DNA of 53,067 bases from Vibrio ezurae NBRC 102218 (GCF_000467185.1 NZ_BATM01000025.1:1-53067), one strand, 5' to 3'. Shown: positions 1 through 10,064, counted from the first letter of the stretch. Numbers and translations: made by a program. The notes: generated from the sequence alone by a model not told the origin.

Positions 1-28
1 AACAAAGATAGTGCACAATGAGACGGAC

Positions 29-63
29 TACCTTGTAAGATATAAAAAATATCTTACAAGGTA
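29..63. other. perfect 15-bp stem-loop downstream of the diguanylate cyclase gene
   Basis: TACCTTGTAAGATAT at 29-43 is the exact inverse of 49-63, with an A-only loop of five bases. It lies just past the stop of the minus-strand diguanylate cyclase gene, so it probably ends or protects that transcript. There is no T-run on the minus-strand exit side, so a classical intrinsic terminator is not proven. Confidence 0.5.
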
Positions 64-73
64 AATGCAATAC

Positions 74-1954
74 CTAAATGGTCACGTTCATAATGGTCAG
101 ATTCTTACCTTTTTTCTTACTGCGTTCTGTTGCTTGTAATGAGGTAGTCAGTGTTTGATCAACTGAGAGTTGCAGTTGGGAGACACCAACGCTGACGGTG
201 AAGCGAATGGTGCTATTATCAAATTTAAAGCGATGCGTTTGCACGGCATCTCGCAAGCTATCAGCCAATGAGTAGGCCATTTGCTGATTATCCGCATGAT
301 AGAGTACACAAAATTCATCACCACTGACCCTTGCTGTGGATAAGGTGAAAGCAGAAGGGAAATGCGCACTAATGATGTCGGTCAACTCCAGAATAAGTTG
401 ATCACCGCACGTATAACCATACTGGTAATTCACTCCTTTTAGATCATCCACATCCATCGTTAGTAAATACACGTCTTTATGATCTTTATAGCGGCTAATT
501 TTATTGCGTAAGGTAAATAAATTGTCTTGGTTAGTGGCACTGTCGCGCAATGAAAGTTGGCGATGAAGCAGTACATTGCTCAGCGCTGTTTCAATATAAG
601 TGCGCAGTAATTTTACTAAACTGGCGTATGTGCGAGTACGGCTTTCGACAAAAATAACGCCTAGTAAGCCACTGTGTCCTAATAGCGGAAGGCGATAGAA
701 GGCCTTGTCTACTTGTATTTGACTGGCGAGAGGGTCTTGTTCGATGTTACGTATATACTGAATGTCGCTGCTGAGTAAATCTAATGCATACTCTTTATCC
801 ATGCTTATGGCATGTTCTTCACCGGAGTGACCGATACTATAAAACGTATGGCTATCATGGTTATACAAACACAGCTGAACCCGATGGCGTGAGCAAAACC
901 TTGAAAGCAATACGTTGACTTGCTTTCTAAATTCATACAAATCCGTCGATCGTGCCAGTTTGGTCAGCTCAATTTGTAACTCTCTATTAAGGTAGTTGTA
1001 GGCCACCACGATCAACAATAGTGTGGCCGTTAGCACGAAAATGAGAAGCAGTGAATAGCTATGAGAAAACAGAGCAGAACGTGATGTTGCTGAAAAATAA
1101 ATCCAATTTAGGCTGTTTCTTGCGTTGTAAACCGCCAGTTTAGGGTCACTTTTAAAGAAATACGTCACCTCTCCTGATGGATCGTCATTGACCATATTAT
1201 CTTGGGGGTCGAAGCTAAACTTGGGTTGCTTGGCAAAATAGTAGCTAACGGGAGCGCTGCGATCATCTTGTATCACTTTTCCTGCAACCGCATAGCGATA
1301 TACGCTTGCACTTTTCCCTATGCGGTCTGGATTTGGATGCAGCAGAATTTTCCCCGTCGCGCGATCAGCGACAAAGACATTCCCAGTACTCATAGTCTGT
1401 AAATCAATGAGTGTTTGGCTCATGTACCACAAGTCATACTCGATGACATATTGCTCTAACCGTTTAGGATATTTTTCACGAACGGCGATAACCCAACGGT
1501 TGTTACGGCTTTGATAGAGGTTGGATACTTGATAGTTGTTGTGCATGAAGCTCATATCCGTCCAGGTCAAGTTATCCATACGGATACGTTTAGGCTGGCT
1601 ATGATTGTGTTGGGCGATATCAATGTCAGACTCAGAGAGTGCGGTTTGTTTTTTAGGGTTGTATCGCAGAATATCGTTATAGTTTTCAGTGCTATAAATC
1701 AGCTCAATAGCTTGTTGGTTGGCTTCTTGTTCGTTTTTTAAGAGTAAGGCTTTATTCAAAGAAGTGATGCTGCTACGGCTGCTTTCTAATTGTGTTTGGA
1801 TGAGTTTGGTCGCAGTTCTCAAGTTAGCATGAGACTGTGAAATCACTTCGCTTTCAACTTTATGATAATGTTGATAAGCCACATAAATTAAAATGGTAAC
1901 GAGTACAACCACATAGGGTCGGAGAAGACGTATGATTGTTTTTGGTAAAGCCAT
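74..1954 (-). CDS. membrane-bound diguanylate cyclase (Cache-like sensor, GGDEF)
   Basis: Probable diguanylate cyclase making cyclic di-GMP from two GTP at the inner membrane. A first membrane segment lies near residues 12-28. A periplasmic region of about 270 residues follows, resembling a dCache sensor, and a second segment lies near 298-318. Residues 340-465 look GAF-like. The GGDEF domain fills 480-626: metal-binding aspartates in DVDDLKG (501-507) and an SGDEF signature (544-548), a permitted variant of GGDEF, so activity is expected. The four residues where an RxxD inhibitory site would sit read TLST, so product feedback at that site is unlikely. There is no EAL domain. The gene stands alone; its ligand cannot be read from sequence. 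Confidence 0.9.
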   Translation of the reverse strand: MALPKTIIRLLRPYVVVLVTILIYVAYQHYHKVESEVISQSHANLRTATKLIQTQLESSRSSITSLNKALLLKNEQEANQQAIELIYSTENYNDILRYNPKKQTALSESDIDIAQHNHSQPKRIRMDNLTWTDMSFMHNNYQVSNLYQSRNNRWVIAVREKYPKRLEQYVIEYDLWYMSQTLIDLQTMSTGNVFVADRATGKILLHPNPDRIGKSASVYRYAVAGKVIQDDRSAPVSYYFAKQPKFSFDPQDNMVNDDPSGEVTYFFKSDPKLAVYNARNSLNWIYFSATSRSALFSHSYSLLLIFVLTATLLLIVVAYNYLNRELQIELTKLARSTDLYEFRKQVNVLLSRFCSRHRVQLCLYNHDSHTFYSIGHSGEEHAISMDKEYALDLLSSDIQYIRNIEQDPLASQIQVDKAFYRLPLLGHSGLLGVIFVESRTRTYASLVKLLRTYIETALSNVLLHRQLSLRDSATNQDNLFTLRNKISRYKDHKDVYLLTMDVDDLKGVNYQYGYTCGDQLILELTDIISAHFPSAFTLSTARVSGDEFCVLYHADNQQMAYSLADSLRDAVQTHRFKFDNSTIRFTVSVGVSQLQLSVDQTLTTSLQATERSKKKGKNLTIMNVTI

Positions 1955-2143
1955 ATTGTTTGTTGTCTATTGTGTTTGACGGAAAACGTCAAAACATGAA
2001 CCGATTATTTTTTGTTCAATTTGAGTAGCTGGCAATCATATACAAATTGCAGGGCTGATCAAGCTGAGTGTGTTCATATTGGCGCAAAATGATATTTACG
2101 ATATCTAGTGCACGATTGTATGTCATTGTGGATTAACTGCAAT

Positions 2144-2172
2144 AATGATCTCAGAGTAACTCTGAGATCATT
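2144..2172 (-). terminator. hairpin after glgX
   Basis: AATGATCTCAGA (2144-2155), a five-base loop and TCTGAGATCATT (2161-2172) form a 12-bp stem 15 bases beyond the glgX stop. The U-tract on the minus strand is weak (ATTATTG), so termination efficiency is uncertain. Confidence 0.55.
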
Positions 2173-2186
2173 GCTTGTTATTTTAG

Positions 2187-4187
2187 TTATGCTTCAAGTA
2201 CTTCCTGTTTAACAGGCAGAATCTTGAGTGGTCCTTGAGCTTTCAAAATGAGCATAGATTGAGGTTGTACTAGGGTATCTTTATCTATCTCGCCTTGACC
2301 AACCTCGGTTTCAGCGGTATCGCAGATGAGAGACCAACGCTCAATGCCACCCTCTGGCAACCTAAAGCGAACAGGCGTTTGTGACTGATTAATATAGTAA
2401 AGTAATTCAGCACCATCGGTCGCAATTCCCAGTTTTAAAGATACGGCGTTCAGCTGATTCCAATCGTTCATCTCCATCAAGTTTCCGTCTGGGCGGTACC
2501 AGCTGACTCGGTTGTCATTGCGAGTTTCGCCACTAAATGCCTCAATAAACGGAATCATATGTTCATGGCGCGCCGCTATCATGTTGGATAACCATTGCTT
2601 GAATGATTGCTGTCGTTCTTCAAGTTGCCAATTTAACCAGCTGATTTCGTTGTCTTGGCAATACGCATTGTTATTGCCTTTTTGACTGTGTGATACGACG
2701 TCAGCCGTCAGAATGTGAGGGATGCAAAATGAGAATAACAAGCTACTCATAAAGTTTCGCTTACGCTTTTCTCTCAATGCAATAGTCTCAGGGCTTTGGG
2801 TTTCGCCTTCTATGCCAAAGTTATCTGAGCGGTTGTCGCCGTGCCCATCGTGGTTATTTTCACCATTTTCTTCGTTGTGTTTCAGCTGGTAGGACACTAA
2901 GTCCTGCATGGTAAAACCATCGTGATAAGTAATGTAGTTGACGGTCATTTTATGTGGCCAACGGCTCGCGCTATAGATATCTCTTGAGCCCATCATGCGA
3001 GTGGCAAACTCTTTTAAAAAACCTTGGTCGCCACGCCAAAAACTGCGTGTAATATCACGAAACTTGTCATTGCATTCATTCCAACCGTCAGGGAAATTGC
3101 CAACTTGATATCCGTTTGGACCTATATCCCATGGTTCGGCAATTAACTTTGTTTCTTTTAATACAGGGTCTTGAGCCACAGCTTTAAAAAACGCGGCTTC
3201 GCGATTAAAGTTGTCGCCATTTCGTCCTAGTGTGGCGGCCAGATCAAAGCGGAATCCATCAACTTTAAATTCTTGCACCCAGTAACGAAGCGTATCCATC
3301 ACCAGAGTTAATGCGGGTTGATAGTTTAAATCGACTGTGTTGCCACACCCAGTGAAATTAGCGTAGTGACAGCCATGTTTTAGGTAGTACCGTTCATCGA
3401 GCAGTTTTAGATTAAAGACTGGACCACCATCACCACTTTCTGCGGTGTGGTTGTAAACCACATCCAAAATCACTTCAATCCCGTTTTTGTGCAGCTCTCG
3501 AATGGTCGTTTTTAACTCATGGACTGCATCCACTTCGGCGTATCGAGGATCGGGTGCCATAAAGACAAAAGGGTTGTAGCCCCAATAGTTAACCTTATCC
3601 ATGTTCAGTAGGTGAGGCTCATGCATGCAAGCCGCAACGGGAAGTAATTGTAGGCAATTGATGTTTTGCTGTTTGTAAAAGCTCAGCATCTCATCGCTGA
3701 CGAGTCCAAGGTATTTCCCTCGCTGTGCCACTGGCACATTTTTATTCAGCTTGGTTAAGCCTTTGGTATGCGTTTCAAATAATACAATTTCAGAGCGTGT
3801 GAGGCGTGGGTGCTCTGATTGTTGCCAATCAAATTCTGATGAGGTGACAACGGATTTCGCCATGGACCAATTGGTCTCATTTGAGAATGGCGTTTGATAA
3901 CTAAGTGGCTTGCTGATGGCTTTAGCGTAAGGGTCTGAGAGAAGGATTTTTTCGTTGTTTTGGTCATAGACAATAAAGCCATACTCTTGACCGTGAGTTA
4001 CCCCTTCAATGTAAATGTGCTTAATGCCCGCATAGCTACTGGTGATAGGGTAGGCGGTGAATTCTCCGTTGGCATCAAAAAGCGCCAAAGCGATGTCTTT
4101 GCAACTTGGGGCGTGAATAGAAAAGTTACATCCACATTTATCTAACTCAGCGCCCAGCGGATAGGGACGCGATTTATTGCTACTCAT
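2187..4187 (-). CDS. glgX: GlgX/isoamylase-type glycogen debranching enzyme
   Basis: GH13 enzyme expected to hydrolyse alpha-1,6 branches in glycogen or limit dextrins in the cytoplasm. Residues 10-90 form a CBM48-like N-terminal module. The catalytic barrel carries DVVYNH (242-247), the nucleophile region GFRFD with Asp315, the acid/base Glu351 in LIAEPWDIG, and the transition-state stabiliser pair in YHDGFT (His422-Asp423). The 666-residue length matches the roughly 660 residues of GlgX. No signal peptide is seen, which argues against a secreted pullulanase. It is divergent from lamB, with MalT-like sites between, so it likely joins maltodextrin use. The exact substrate (phosphorylase-limit dextrin or maltodextrin) is not shown by sequence. 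Confidence 0.88.
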   Translation of the reverse strand: MSSNKSRPYPLGAELDKCGCNFSIHAPSCKDIALALFDANGEFTAYPITSSYAGIKHIYIEGVTHGQEYGFIVYDQNNEKILLSDPYAKAISKPLSYQTPFSNETNWSMAKSVVTSSEFDWQQSEHPRLTRSEIVLFETHTKGLTKLNKNVPVAQRGKYLGLVSDEMLSFYKQQNINCLQLLPVAACMHEPHLLNMDKVNYWGYNPFVFMAPDPRYAEVDAVHELKTTIRELHKNGIEVILDVVYNHTAESGDGGPVFNLKLLDERYYLKHGCHYANFTGCGNTVDLNYQPALTLVMDTLRYWVQEFKVDGFRFDLAATLGRNGDNFNREAAFFKAVAQDPVLKETKLIAEPWDIGPNGYQVGNFPDGWNECNDKFRDITRSFWRGDQGFLKEFATRMMGSRDIYSASRWPHKMTVNYITYHDGFTMQDLVSYQLKHNEENGENNHDGHGDNRSDNFGIEGETQSPETIALREKRKRNFMSSLLFSFCIPHILTADVVSHSQKGNNNAYCQDNEISWLNWQLEERQQSFKQWLSNMIAARHEHMIPFIEAFSGETRNDNRVSWYRPDGNLMEMNDWNQLNAVSLKLGIATDGAELLYYINQSQTPVRFRLPEGGIERWSLICDTAETEVGQGEIDKDTLVQPQSMLILKAQGPLKILPVKQEVLEA

Positions 4188-4790
4188 TCTTAGTTAATAT
4201 CTTTTGTTTATTTTGTGAATGGTTTGAGTGATACGTTAAAAGGTTTAATCTTTTAACGCAATAGGGATTGTGCCCTTGACGCTGTTCTAAGCCGTATTTT
4301 AGTTAAAATATTGAGTTGTCACTCTTTTCCTTATCGGTACTGATACGCTTGAGCTAACCTTTTTAAAAATTGAGCTGATCTAAGCAAAATGGTGGCACGG
4401 CAGAGAAGATGACTTTGCAAACGATCGACATCACGAATTTCATTTTCATATAAAGATTTTTAACTGACTTAGCCGGGAATTAAATCGAGATCTGGATCTA
4501 TCTTTGTGGATTTTTGATTGTGATCCCTATCGTTGGAAAGTGAAAATCTCCTCCTTAAATGTGTGATCGAGACGACAACCCGCTTGAACTACGCCTTTGA
4601 AAAATTCTCTACTTCCCCCACGATTTCAAAGAAGGAGGAGGACTACGTTAATCCCAAATCGCACTACCATCAGTCCGTCAAATAAAAACAGTTGTGTACT
4701 GGCATTCTAAATTGGCTGTATTAACGGACGGACTGTTAATCAAGGAAGAATGTATTAGAAAAATAATAATCGTTTCGGGAGTTAACGAGA
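4188..4790. promoter_or_regulatory. glgX-lamB divergent control region with MalT-like and CRP-like sites
   Basis: This 603-base gap has no gene. TCTCCTCCTT at 4547-4556 (minus-strand reading AAGGAGGAGA) and GGAGGAGG at 4634-4641 each contain a GGAGGA core of the kind bound by MalT, and they face opposite ways. Between them TGTGA-N6-CGACA at 4562-4577 is a half-conserved CRP site. The arrangement fits MalT/CRP control of lamB and perhaps glgX. Individual sites were judged by eye and could be chance matches. Confidence 0.5.
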
Positions 4791-6029
4791 ATGAAAAAGG
4801 TAAACCTACTAACAGCTGCAGTCTCTGCTGCTCTACTTTCAACGTCTGCACTCGCTGTAGATTTCAACGGTTACATGCGCGCTGGTACTGGCATTAGCGG
4901 TAACAGTGGTTCAGATGTTTCTGTAAACAAAAACGGTATTGGTCGCCTAGGTAACGAGAATGACAACTACTCTGAGTTTGGGCTTTCTCAAGATTTGCAA
5001 ACCGGTGAAATAAACTGGCGCATTGAATCCATGATTGCCTCTGGGGCGCCCGGCGCAAATGGCTGGGAAGATGCAGACTTTAACGTGGCGCAGTTTGCCG
5101 TTAAAGCGAAAGGTGCGTTAGCTTTTGATCGCGGTGCAACGCTTTGGGCAGGTAAAACTTACTACCAACGTAAAGACATTCACATTACCGACTTCTACTA
5201 CCTAAATACATCGGGTACGGGTGGTGGTATTGAAAACCTCTCTATTGGCAATCAGAAATTGTCTCTTGCGCTGATCCAAGATGGTGACAATACAACGGTT
5301 GGCACCGATCCAAACAACAGTGATTCTTCGGGTTATATCTTAGATGCTCGTTTAGCAAACATTGGCCTATGGTCTGATGCGAGCTTAGAAATTGCATTGG
5401 CCTATAACTTTGCAATGGATAAAGATACTGGTGGCGCTGTTTCAGAACAAGCGGATGATGGTTTACTTGCAACTGCGATTCTTCAGCAAGGTCTTAGTAA
5501 TGGCTTCAACCAAACCGTATTCCAGTACGGTACAGCTGGCTACGGTGTACAAGCGGCTAACTTCTGGGGCTCAGGTTCATACTACGCTCGTGGCACAGAC
5601 CAATACAACGATTCAACGGGTTACCGTTTGATTAACTGGGGTGTGATTTCAATGGGCGACTCTTGGGAAATGGGTCATCAGTTAGCATACCTAGCAGGTC
5701 AAGATATCGGCGATGGTACAGGCCAACAATACGATATCGATCAATACTCGGTAGTGGTTCGTCCTATGTATAAGTGGAACGACACAATGCGCACAGTATT
5801 TGAAGGTGGTTACAACGCAGGTGAACGCCTAGGTAACGGTAGTACTGAAGACTTCGGTAACGCGAAATTCACCGTCGCTCAAGCTTGGGCAATGGGAAGC
5901 AGCTTCTGGGCTCGTCCTGAAATCCGCGTATACGGCTCTTACATCTTAGATACAGAAAATGATGATGCCTTTGGTACAGGTAACGACACTGAATACGTGG
6001 TAGGTATCCAAGCGGAAGCATGGTGGTAA
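4791..6029 (+). CDS. lamB: maltoporin LamB
   Basis: Outer-membrane sugar-selective porin for maltose and maltodextrins. A clean signal peptide ends in ALA at residue 22, and the mature chain starts VDFNGYMRAG, typical of LamB. The 412 residues match the family length. The protein has alternating aromatic/polar strands and ends in EAWW, compatible with the beta-barrel insertion signal. The start is supported by GGGAG before ATG 4791. malM follows after an intrinsic terminator, and the upstream region has MalT-like sites. Family membership is strong; the preferred chain length of substrate is unknown. Confidence 0.95.
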   Translation: MKKVNLLTAAVSAALLSTSALAVDFNGYMRAGTGISGNSGSDVSVNKNGIGRLGNENDNYSEFGLSQDLQTGEINWRIESMIASGAPGANGWEDADFNVAQFAVKAKGALAFDRGATLWAGKTYYQRKDIHITDFYYLNTSGTGGGIENLSIGNQKLSLALIQDGDNTTVGTDPNNSDSSGYILDARLANIGLWSDASLEIALAYNFAMDKDTGGAVSEQADDGLLATAILQQGLSNGFNQTVFQYGTAGYGVQAANFWGSGSYYARGTDQYNDSTGYRLINWGVISMGDSWEMGHQLAYLAGQDIGDGTGQQYDIDQYSVVVRPMYKWNDTMRTVFEGGYNAGERLGNGSTEDFGNAKFTVAQAWAMGSSFWARPEIRVYGSYILDTENDDAFGTGNDTEYVVGIQAEAWW

Positions 6030-6065
6030 TCACAGTCCATTGATATGAAATAGCGAAGTAAAATG

Positions 6066-6091
6066 GCCGACTTGCCGTCGGCTATTTTTTT
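6066..6091 (+). terminator. intrinsic terminator after lamB
   Basis: GCCGAC (6066-6071), five-base loop, GTCGGC (6077-6082), then TATTTTTTT. It lies between lamB and malM and would make malM expression partly dependent on read-through, as in other mal operons. Confidence 0.85.
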
Positions 6092-6231
6092 AAGGGCTTT
6101 AGTGTGAACGATTTGTTATAAAAGGACGTTCTTTTTAAAGTGATTAAAAAAATAAAACCCATTCCTGTCATCAAGCAACCGACTTGATTGACAAGTTAAT
6201 GACTACGATTGGTATAACAATGGAGATCCCC

Positions 6232-7044
6232 ATGAAATTACGAGCTTTGTTTTTGAGTTGCTGTGTGGCTCTAACAGGGTGTGCTACGCAAGAGGCGCTT
6301 CATCAAGTGGGCTCTGAGGCGGTAGTAACATCGGTGGCATCTCTCAATACATCTCAGTTTAAACTGGATACACAAGCACTGGTGACCATTGATAAATATA
6401 CCCAAGTGTTAAGCACCCCTTTGATTGACAGCCCCGTGGTGGCCTTTGATATTCCCTCAGATCGCGGACCGCTTGATATCTCTATTACTAGCAATATGAC
6501 CAATAACGCATTCTTTTCTCCAGAGGTGCTGATTGTTGATCATGCTGGGAATGTGATTGATAAATACGATGCCTCGGAATTCGAGTACCGTCGTCCTCGT
6601 TTAGCATGGGGAGATCGCTTAGTAGCCGAATTTAGACTCACCCCACCGGTGGCGCAAAAAACCGTCACTATGCTGATTTATACCACGGCAGCAGAGCTTG
6701 CGAAAACAACCGATCGAATTCACCCAGCCAGAGCGATGGCAGAGGGGAAAGGCAATTATTTGCCAGAAGTTAAGGATATTCCAACGCCCCATGTCAGCAC
6801 GGGTCAATTGTTGGTTGAAGTAAAAGGGGCCGACTCAGGGTTATGGAAAAATGAAGAGACTCATCAGCTTGATGCAACCGTTGAGAAATCAACGCAGGAA
6901 TATTACTACAACGCCATTCGGAAAGCGGTCGATGAAGATAATATGCCCAAGGCATTGACGTTGTTAGACGAAGCCAAAGAATTACAGATAAAAGGTGCTC
7001 AACAAGTGTACATTGATGCTCTTGAAACGCACAGAAGCCAGTAA
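6232..7044 (+). CDS. malM: MalM-type maltose operon protein, probable lipoprotein
   Basis: Periplasmic protein of the maltose operon; its function is not established in any species. I place the start at ATG 6232 rather than at 6184: GGAGAT precedes it at a suitable distance and the product opens with MKLRALFLSC and a lipobox ending LTGC (Cys17). E. coli MalM has an ordinary cleavable signal peptide, so the apparent lipid anchor is noteworthy. The body contains the MalM-like part VVAFDIPSDRGPLDI followed by beta-rich sequence, and a helical C-terminus. It sits directly after lamB and before a terminator. The family call is good; the lipidation is an inference from the motif. Confidence 0.85.
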   Translation: MKLRALFLSCCVALTGCATQEALHQVGSEAVVTSVASLNTSQFKLDTQALVTIDKYTQVLSTPLIDSPVVAFDIPSDRGPLDISITSNMTNNAFFSPEVLIVDHAGNVIDKYDASEFEYRRPRLAWGDRLVAEFRLTPPVAQKTVTMLIYTTAAELAKTTDRIHPARAMAEGKGNYLPEVKDIPTPHVSTGQLLVEVKGADSGLWKNEETHQLDATVEKSTQEYYYNAIRKAVDEDNMPKALTLLDEAKELQIKGAQQVYIDALETHRSQ

Positions 7045-7094
7045 TATGACTGTGTGAGCACTTAATTTAATTATAAAATTTGTTCTGTCCTATT

Positions 7095-7129
7095 AGCCAG
7101 AGAAGGGAGACCTTGCTCTGGCTTTTTTT
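7095..7129 (+). terminator. intrinsic terminator after malM
   Basis: AGCCAGAG (7095-7102) pairs with CTCTGGCT (7116-7123), followed by seven T. Confidence 0.88.
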
Positions 7130-7302
7130 ATGCTGAGCTAGCGAGTTTGCCACTTGTACAAAGAATGAGCGCATATGAACTATAATAAATAGATATCATT
7201 ACGCCAGACAGTGCTCAGCAGACACATTAATAGAACAGAAATAAACGAGAGTGTGCACATTGCTGGTGGTATGGGTAGGAGTTATATGGATAGGGGTTGC
7301 GC

Positions 7303-7944
7303 ATGTTAACAGTCACGGAAATGATGGCTTCAGGGATAGCGATTTTACTGTTTATGGTCCTATTCTTAGGTGTTGCTCGAGGGTTGGCAAAGCGCTCTGA
7401 GCGTGCTGAACAACGAAGAATAGATACGGAAGAACAAGCCAAGCAGGCGGAAGCTGAACGCGTAAGAGCCCATAAGGAGAAAATTGCACTGGCTGATAAT
7501 GGCCATCTGCCCACTCAGTTAGCGCTGGCTAAAATGAGCGAAGCGAAGCAGCCTAAAGAAGCCATCTATTGGTATGAAAAAGCCGCTGAGCAAGACAGTA
7601 TTGAGGGCATTGAAGGGATTCTTAGGGTGTGTAGGCAAACTAATGATGAACTGATCTCTCAAGATAAACATCGTTATTGGACAAATGCGTATGACGCGCA
7701 TCATGGGGATGAGCAGGCCGTATACGAACAAGGGATTGCGTTATTTGAAGGCTTTGGTATTGCCAGTAATATGGACAAAGGCATCCAACTGATTGAGCAC
7801 GCTGCAAATAAGCGCTGTGTGAGAGCTCAAATGTTTTTAGCACAGTGGTATCGTTCACCAGAAAATCCGATGGCCGATAAAGAAAAGGCACAGATGTGGG
7901 AAGGTATGGCAGAGCGTATTAATCTGGATGGCGAGTCAAAATAG
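7303..7944 (+). CDS. membrane-anchored Sel1-like/TPR-like repeat protein
   Basis: The protein has one N-terminal membrane segment (residues about 9-26), a charged coiled-coil-like linker rich in Glu, Arg and Lys (27-60), and a soluble part with Sel1-like alpha-helical repeats, for example AKMSEAKQPKEAIYWYEKAAEQ and MDKGIQLIEHAANK...A. Such repeats mediate protein contacts. An ORF with TTG 7297 is slightly longer, but AGGGG at 7292-7296 is placed correctly for ATG 7303. It is a single gene after the mal unit; no partner is visible. The membrane topology suggests a cytoplasmic repeat domain, but this is inferred from the positive residues after the segment. Confidence 0.75.
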   Translation: MLTVTEMMASGIAILLFMVLFLGVARGLAKRSERAEQRRIDTEEQAKQAEAERVRAHKEKIALADNGHLPTQLALAKMSEAKQPKEAIYWYEKAAEQDSIEGIEGILRVCRQTNDELISQDKHRYWTNAYDAHHGDEQAVYEQGIALFEGFGIASNMDKGIQLIEHAANKRCVRAQMFLAQWYRSPENPMADKEKAQMWEGMAERINLDGESK

Positions 7945-7979
7945 GGAGCCTATACGGATAGGCCCCCGATAGAACAGCT

Positions 7980-10064
7980 TTATTCGTACACCACTTCGTC
8001 TAGGTAACGTAAATACGCATTTCTTAGACGTATAGGATTGTTTTCGAAGTAATTGGGGTTGAGTCTGGCTCGATCATAATACTGCCTGTCTAAATTATGG
8101 TAATTACTGGCCGTTTTACCTAAGCCAGTATTGAGCTTATTATGAGTTTCTCCTACGCGTGTTTGTACGCTAAAGTTCCACTCACTTGTACCGCGTACTG
8201 TGATAGGCTGCGGACGCATTCCACGCCAAAAGGTCAGAGGAACGGAGACGTTAAAGGTGACAAATTGCTCACTTTCACTGTTAAGATAACTGGCATCTAA
8301 ACGAGTGTCTCCAAGCCAATGGCTAGAGGTCGCTTTTACTCCTTGATCACCACCCCAAAATTCACCGCCTTGAACTTGCATCTGCCAATTCCATTGTGCA
8401 ACCGATAAACGATAGTGGGCTAACATCGGAGTACGGGCTTCAGGATCGGTGCTTTCGCTCGCGGTAAAGTAACCGGCTTCAAAACCTAAGTTATGCATTC
8501 CTTGCGGGCTATACCATTGGGTTTCATTTTGTCCGCCATAATAATCCCCGCGAACTAAACCTAAGCTAAATTGCGTCATCATATCCGCAGGAAGGTTAAA
8601 GGCTTGATGAAACAAGGCGCGGTCTATTTGGTTTTCCAGTGCGCCTGGCTCATAATACCCGTCGTCATAATCATCGCTGTTAGTGATAGGTAAAATATGG
8701 CGCACATCGATAGCGCCGCCTTTCCATAAAGGTGTGTACAAGTTGGTACCTAGGCCAATGGAGTAGTCAAAGAAACCATATTCAGTGGCTACGGCATAAT
8801 TCATTACTGGCGCAAAAGTAAGTTCGCTATAACCAAATCCGTCGTTACTGACTTCGTAGAGCCAAGTAGTCATTGCCAGTTTATCGGTGAGGTTTTCAGA
8901 GGAAAATGCCGTGTGAGAACATTCGGTGCCGAGTTGCAGAAAATCACGATAACATTGTAATTCGGTATTGATAGCCAACATTGGCAGTTTGTTTTTCAGT
9001 AATACCAAATCCACTTTTTGCGCCTTGCTAGTGCCTCTTGGAAGATCAGAAAACACCCCTTCGCCGGCATAGGCAGAAATAATGCCCAATGCAACTCCCG
9101 CACCGTCCATCGCATTGTGTAAATAACGTTTATTTTCTAACGCAACGACCAAGGTATCGAGATTGCTACCTACTCGGATATTGACGAACCCTTCTTGCTC
9201 TAATTTACCAATAAGTTGGGTAAGACTGCTGGCTTCGTTTTGTGTCAGCTGACTTTTCAGTTGTGCTTGAGTATCAGGTTTGAAGTCAGAGTATTTTTGG
9301 CGAGTGAAGGTATCTCCAAAGAAGGGCACAGACGCACTCACTCCCCATAAGGTTTGATCTTGATTTTCATGTCCAGAATAGAGCTGGTATTGAGCGGCCA
9401 ATTGAGCCCCATAAGGAAGAAGATCCTTTGGGGTCATGACACGCACGGCAGCGTTAAATTCTTGAGCGTCGTATTCGCCAGCGAACTGGAGAAAGTCAAA
9501 GGGTTGCCACTCGGCGCCCGCAAATGCACCATCAAGAACGCCAAGGCTGAGCTCAGACTTTCCATAACCACCACTAAGGCGAAGATTTAATGCGTCTATT
9601 TCAGTATCGGCAACCACAAAATAGGCATCAAAGTTACTAGCAGCGCCGCCAATATCTTGAGCGCCAAATGCTAGGTTAAACCCTAAGAATTCTTCTAAAT
9701 ACGGCATCTGAAGTTTAGCGGTAGCGGATAGATCGCGAATGCCACATCCGGTGTCAAAGTAACCATTACAATCGTAGGTTGATGTAACGATACGACTGCC
9801 GACTTCTAAGTGAGGAAATACCCCTGCATTCACATACCAACTATCTAGCTCGGCAATGCTATTTTTATAGGGAACGCCTTGGGCAAATTGGGCACTGCCG
9901 CGCCCTGTTGCTAGAGTTTGTGCGTTGGGGGTAAAAATAAGTCCGCTAAAACCTTGTTGAGAAGGCAAAACATCCACTTGAGCCAATGCAGGATAACAGA
10001 GACTGGCGAGTAAAGAGGCACTCACTGTGCGAGAAATAGCCGGGACAGATAATTTAGTGGGCAT
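7980..10064 (-). CDS. YjbH-like outer-membrane protein
   Basis: Large exported protein of the YjbH domain family, linked elsewhere to exopolysaccharide production (yjbEFGH in E. coli). It starts with a signal peptide ending in PALA before QVDVLPSQQGFSGLIFTPN, and the GFSGLIFTPNA segment is typical for YjbH. The rest is beta-rich with repeated aromatic strand patterns, suggesting an outer-membrane barrel, and the 694 residues match YjbH. ATG 10064 is chosen because GGATG lies five bases ahead; ATG 10076 has AGGA only one base away. It follows a lipoprotein gene and an outer-membrane protein gene on the same strand. These neighbours are not the classical YjbE/F/G proteins, so the exact role may differ. 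Confidence 0.8.
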   Translation of the reverse strand: MPTKLSVPAISRTVSASLLASLCYPALAQVDVLPSQQGFSGLIFTPNAQTLATGRGSAQFAQGVPYKNSIAELDSWYVNAGVFPHLEVGSRIVTSTYDCNGYFDTGCGIRDLSATAKLQMPYLEEFLGFNLAFGAQDIGGAASNFDAYFVVADTEIDALNLRLSGGYGKSELSLGVLDGAFAGAEWQPFDFLQFAGEYDAQEFNAAVRVMTPKDLLPYGAQLAAQYQLYSGHENQDQTLWGVSASVPFFGDTFTRQKYSDFKPDTQAQLKSQLTQNEASSLTQLIGKLEQEGFVNIRVGSNLDTLVVALENKRYLHNAMDGAGVALGIISAYAGEGVFSDLPRGTSKAQKVDLVLLKNKLPMLAINTELQCYRDFLQLGTECSHTAFSSENLTDKLAMTTWLYEVSNDGFGYSELTFAPVMNYAVATEYGFFDYSIGLGTNLYTPLWKGGAIDVRHILPITNSDDYDDGYYEPGALENQIDRALFHQAFNLPADMMTQFSLGLVRGDYYGGQNETQWYSPQGMHNLGFEAGYFTASESTDPEARTPMLAHYRLSVAQWNWQMQVQGGEFWGGDQGVKATSSHWLGDTRLDASYLNSESEQFVTFNVSVPLTFWRGMRPQPITVRGTSEWNFSVQTRVGETHNKLNTGLGKTASNYHNLDRQYYDRARLNPNYFENNPIRLRNAYLRYLDEVVYE

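Noticed and set aside
29..63. GacA/VarA-type site (TGTAAG...CTTACA)
   Set aside because: The half-sites are 13 bases apart rather than 6, and the position downstream of a gene fits a transcript-end hairpin better.
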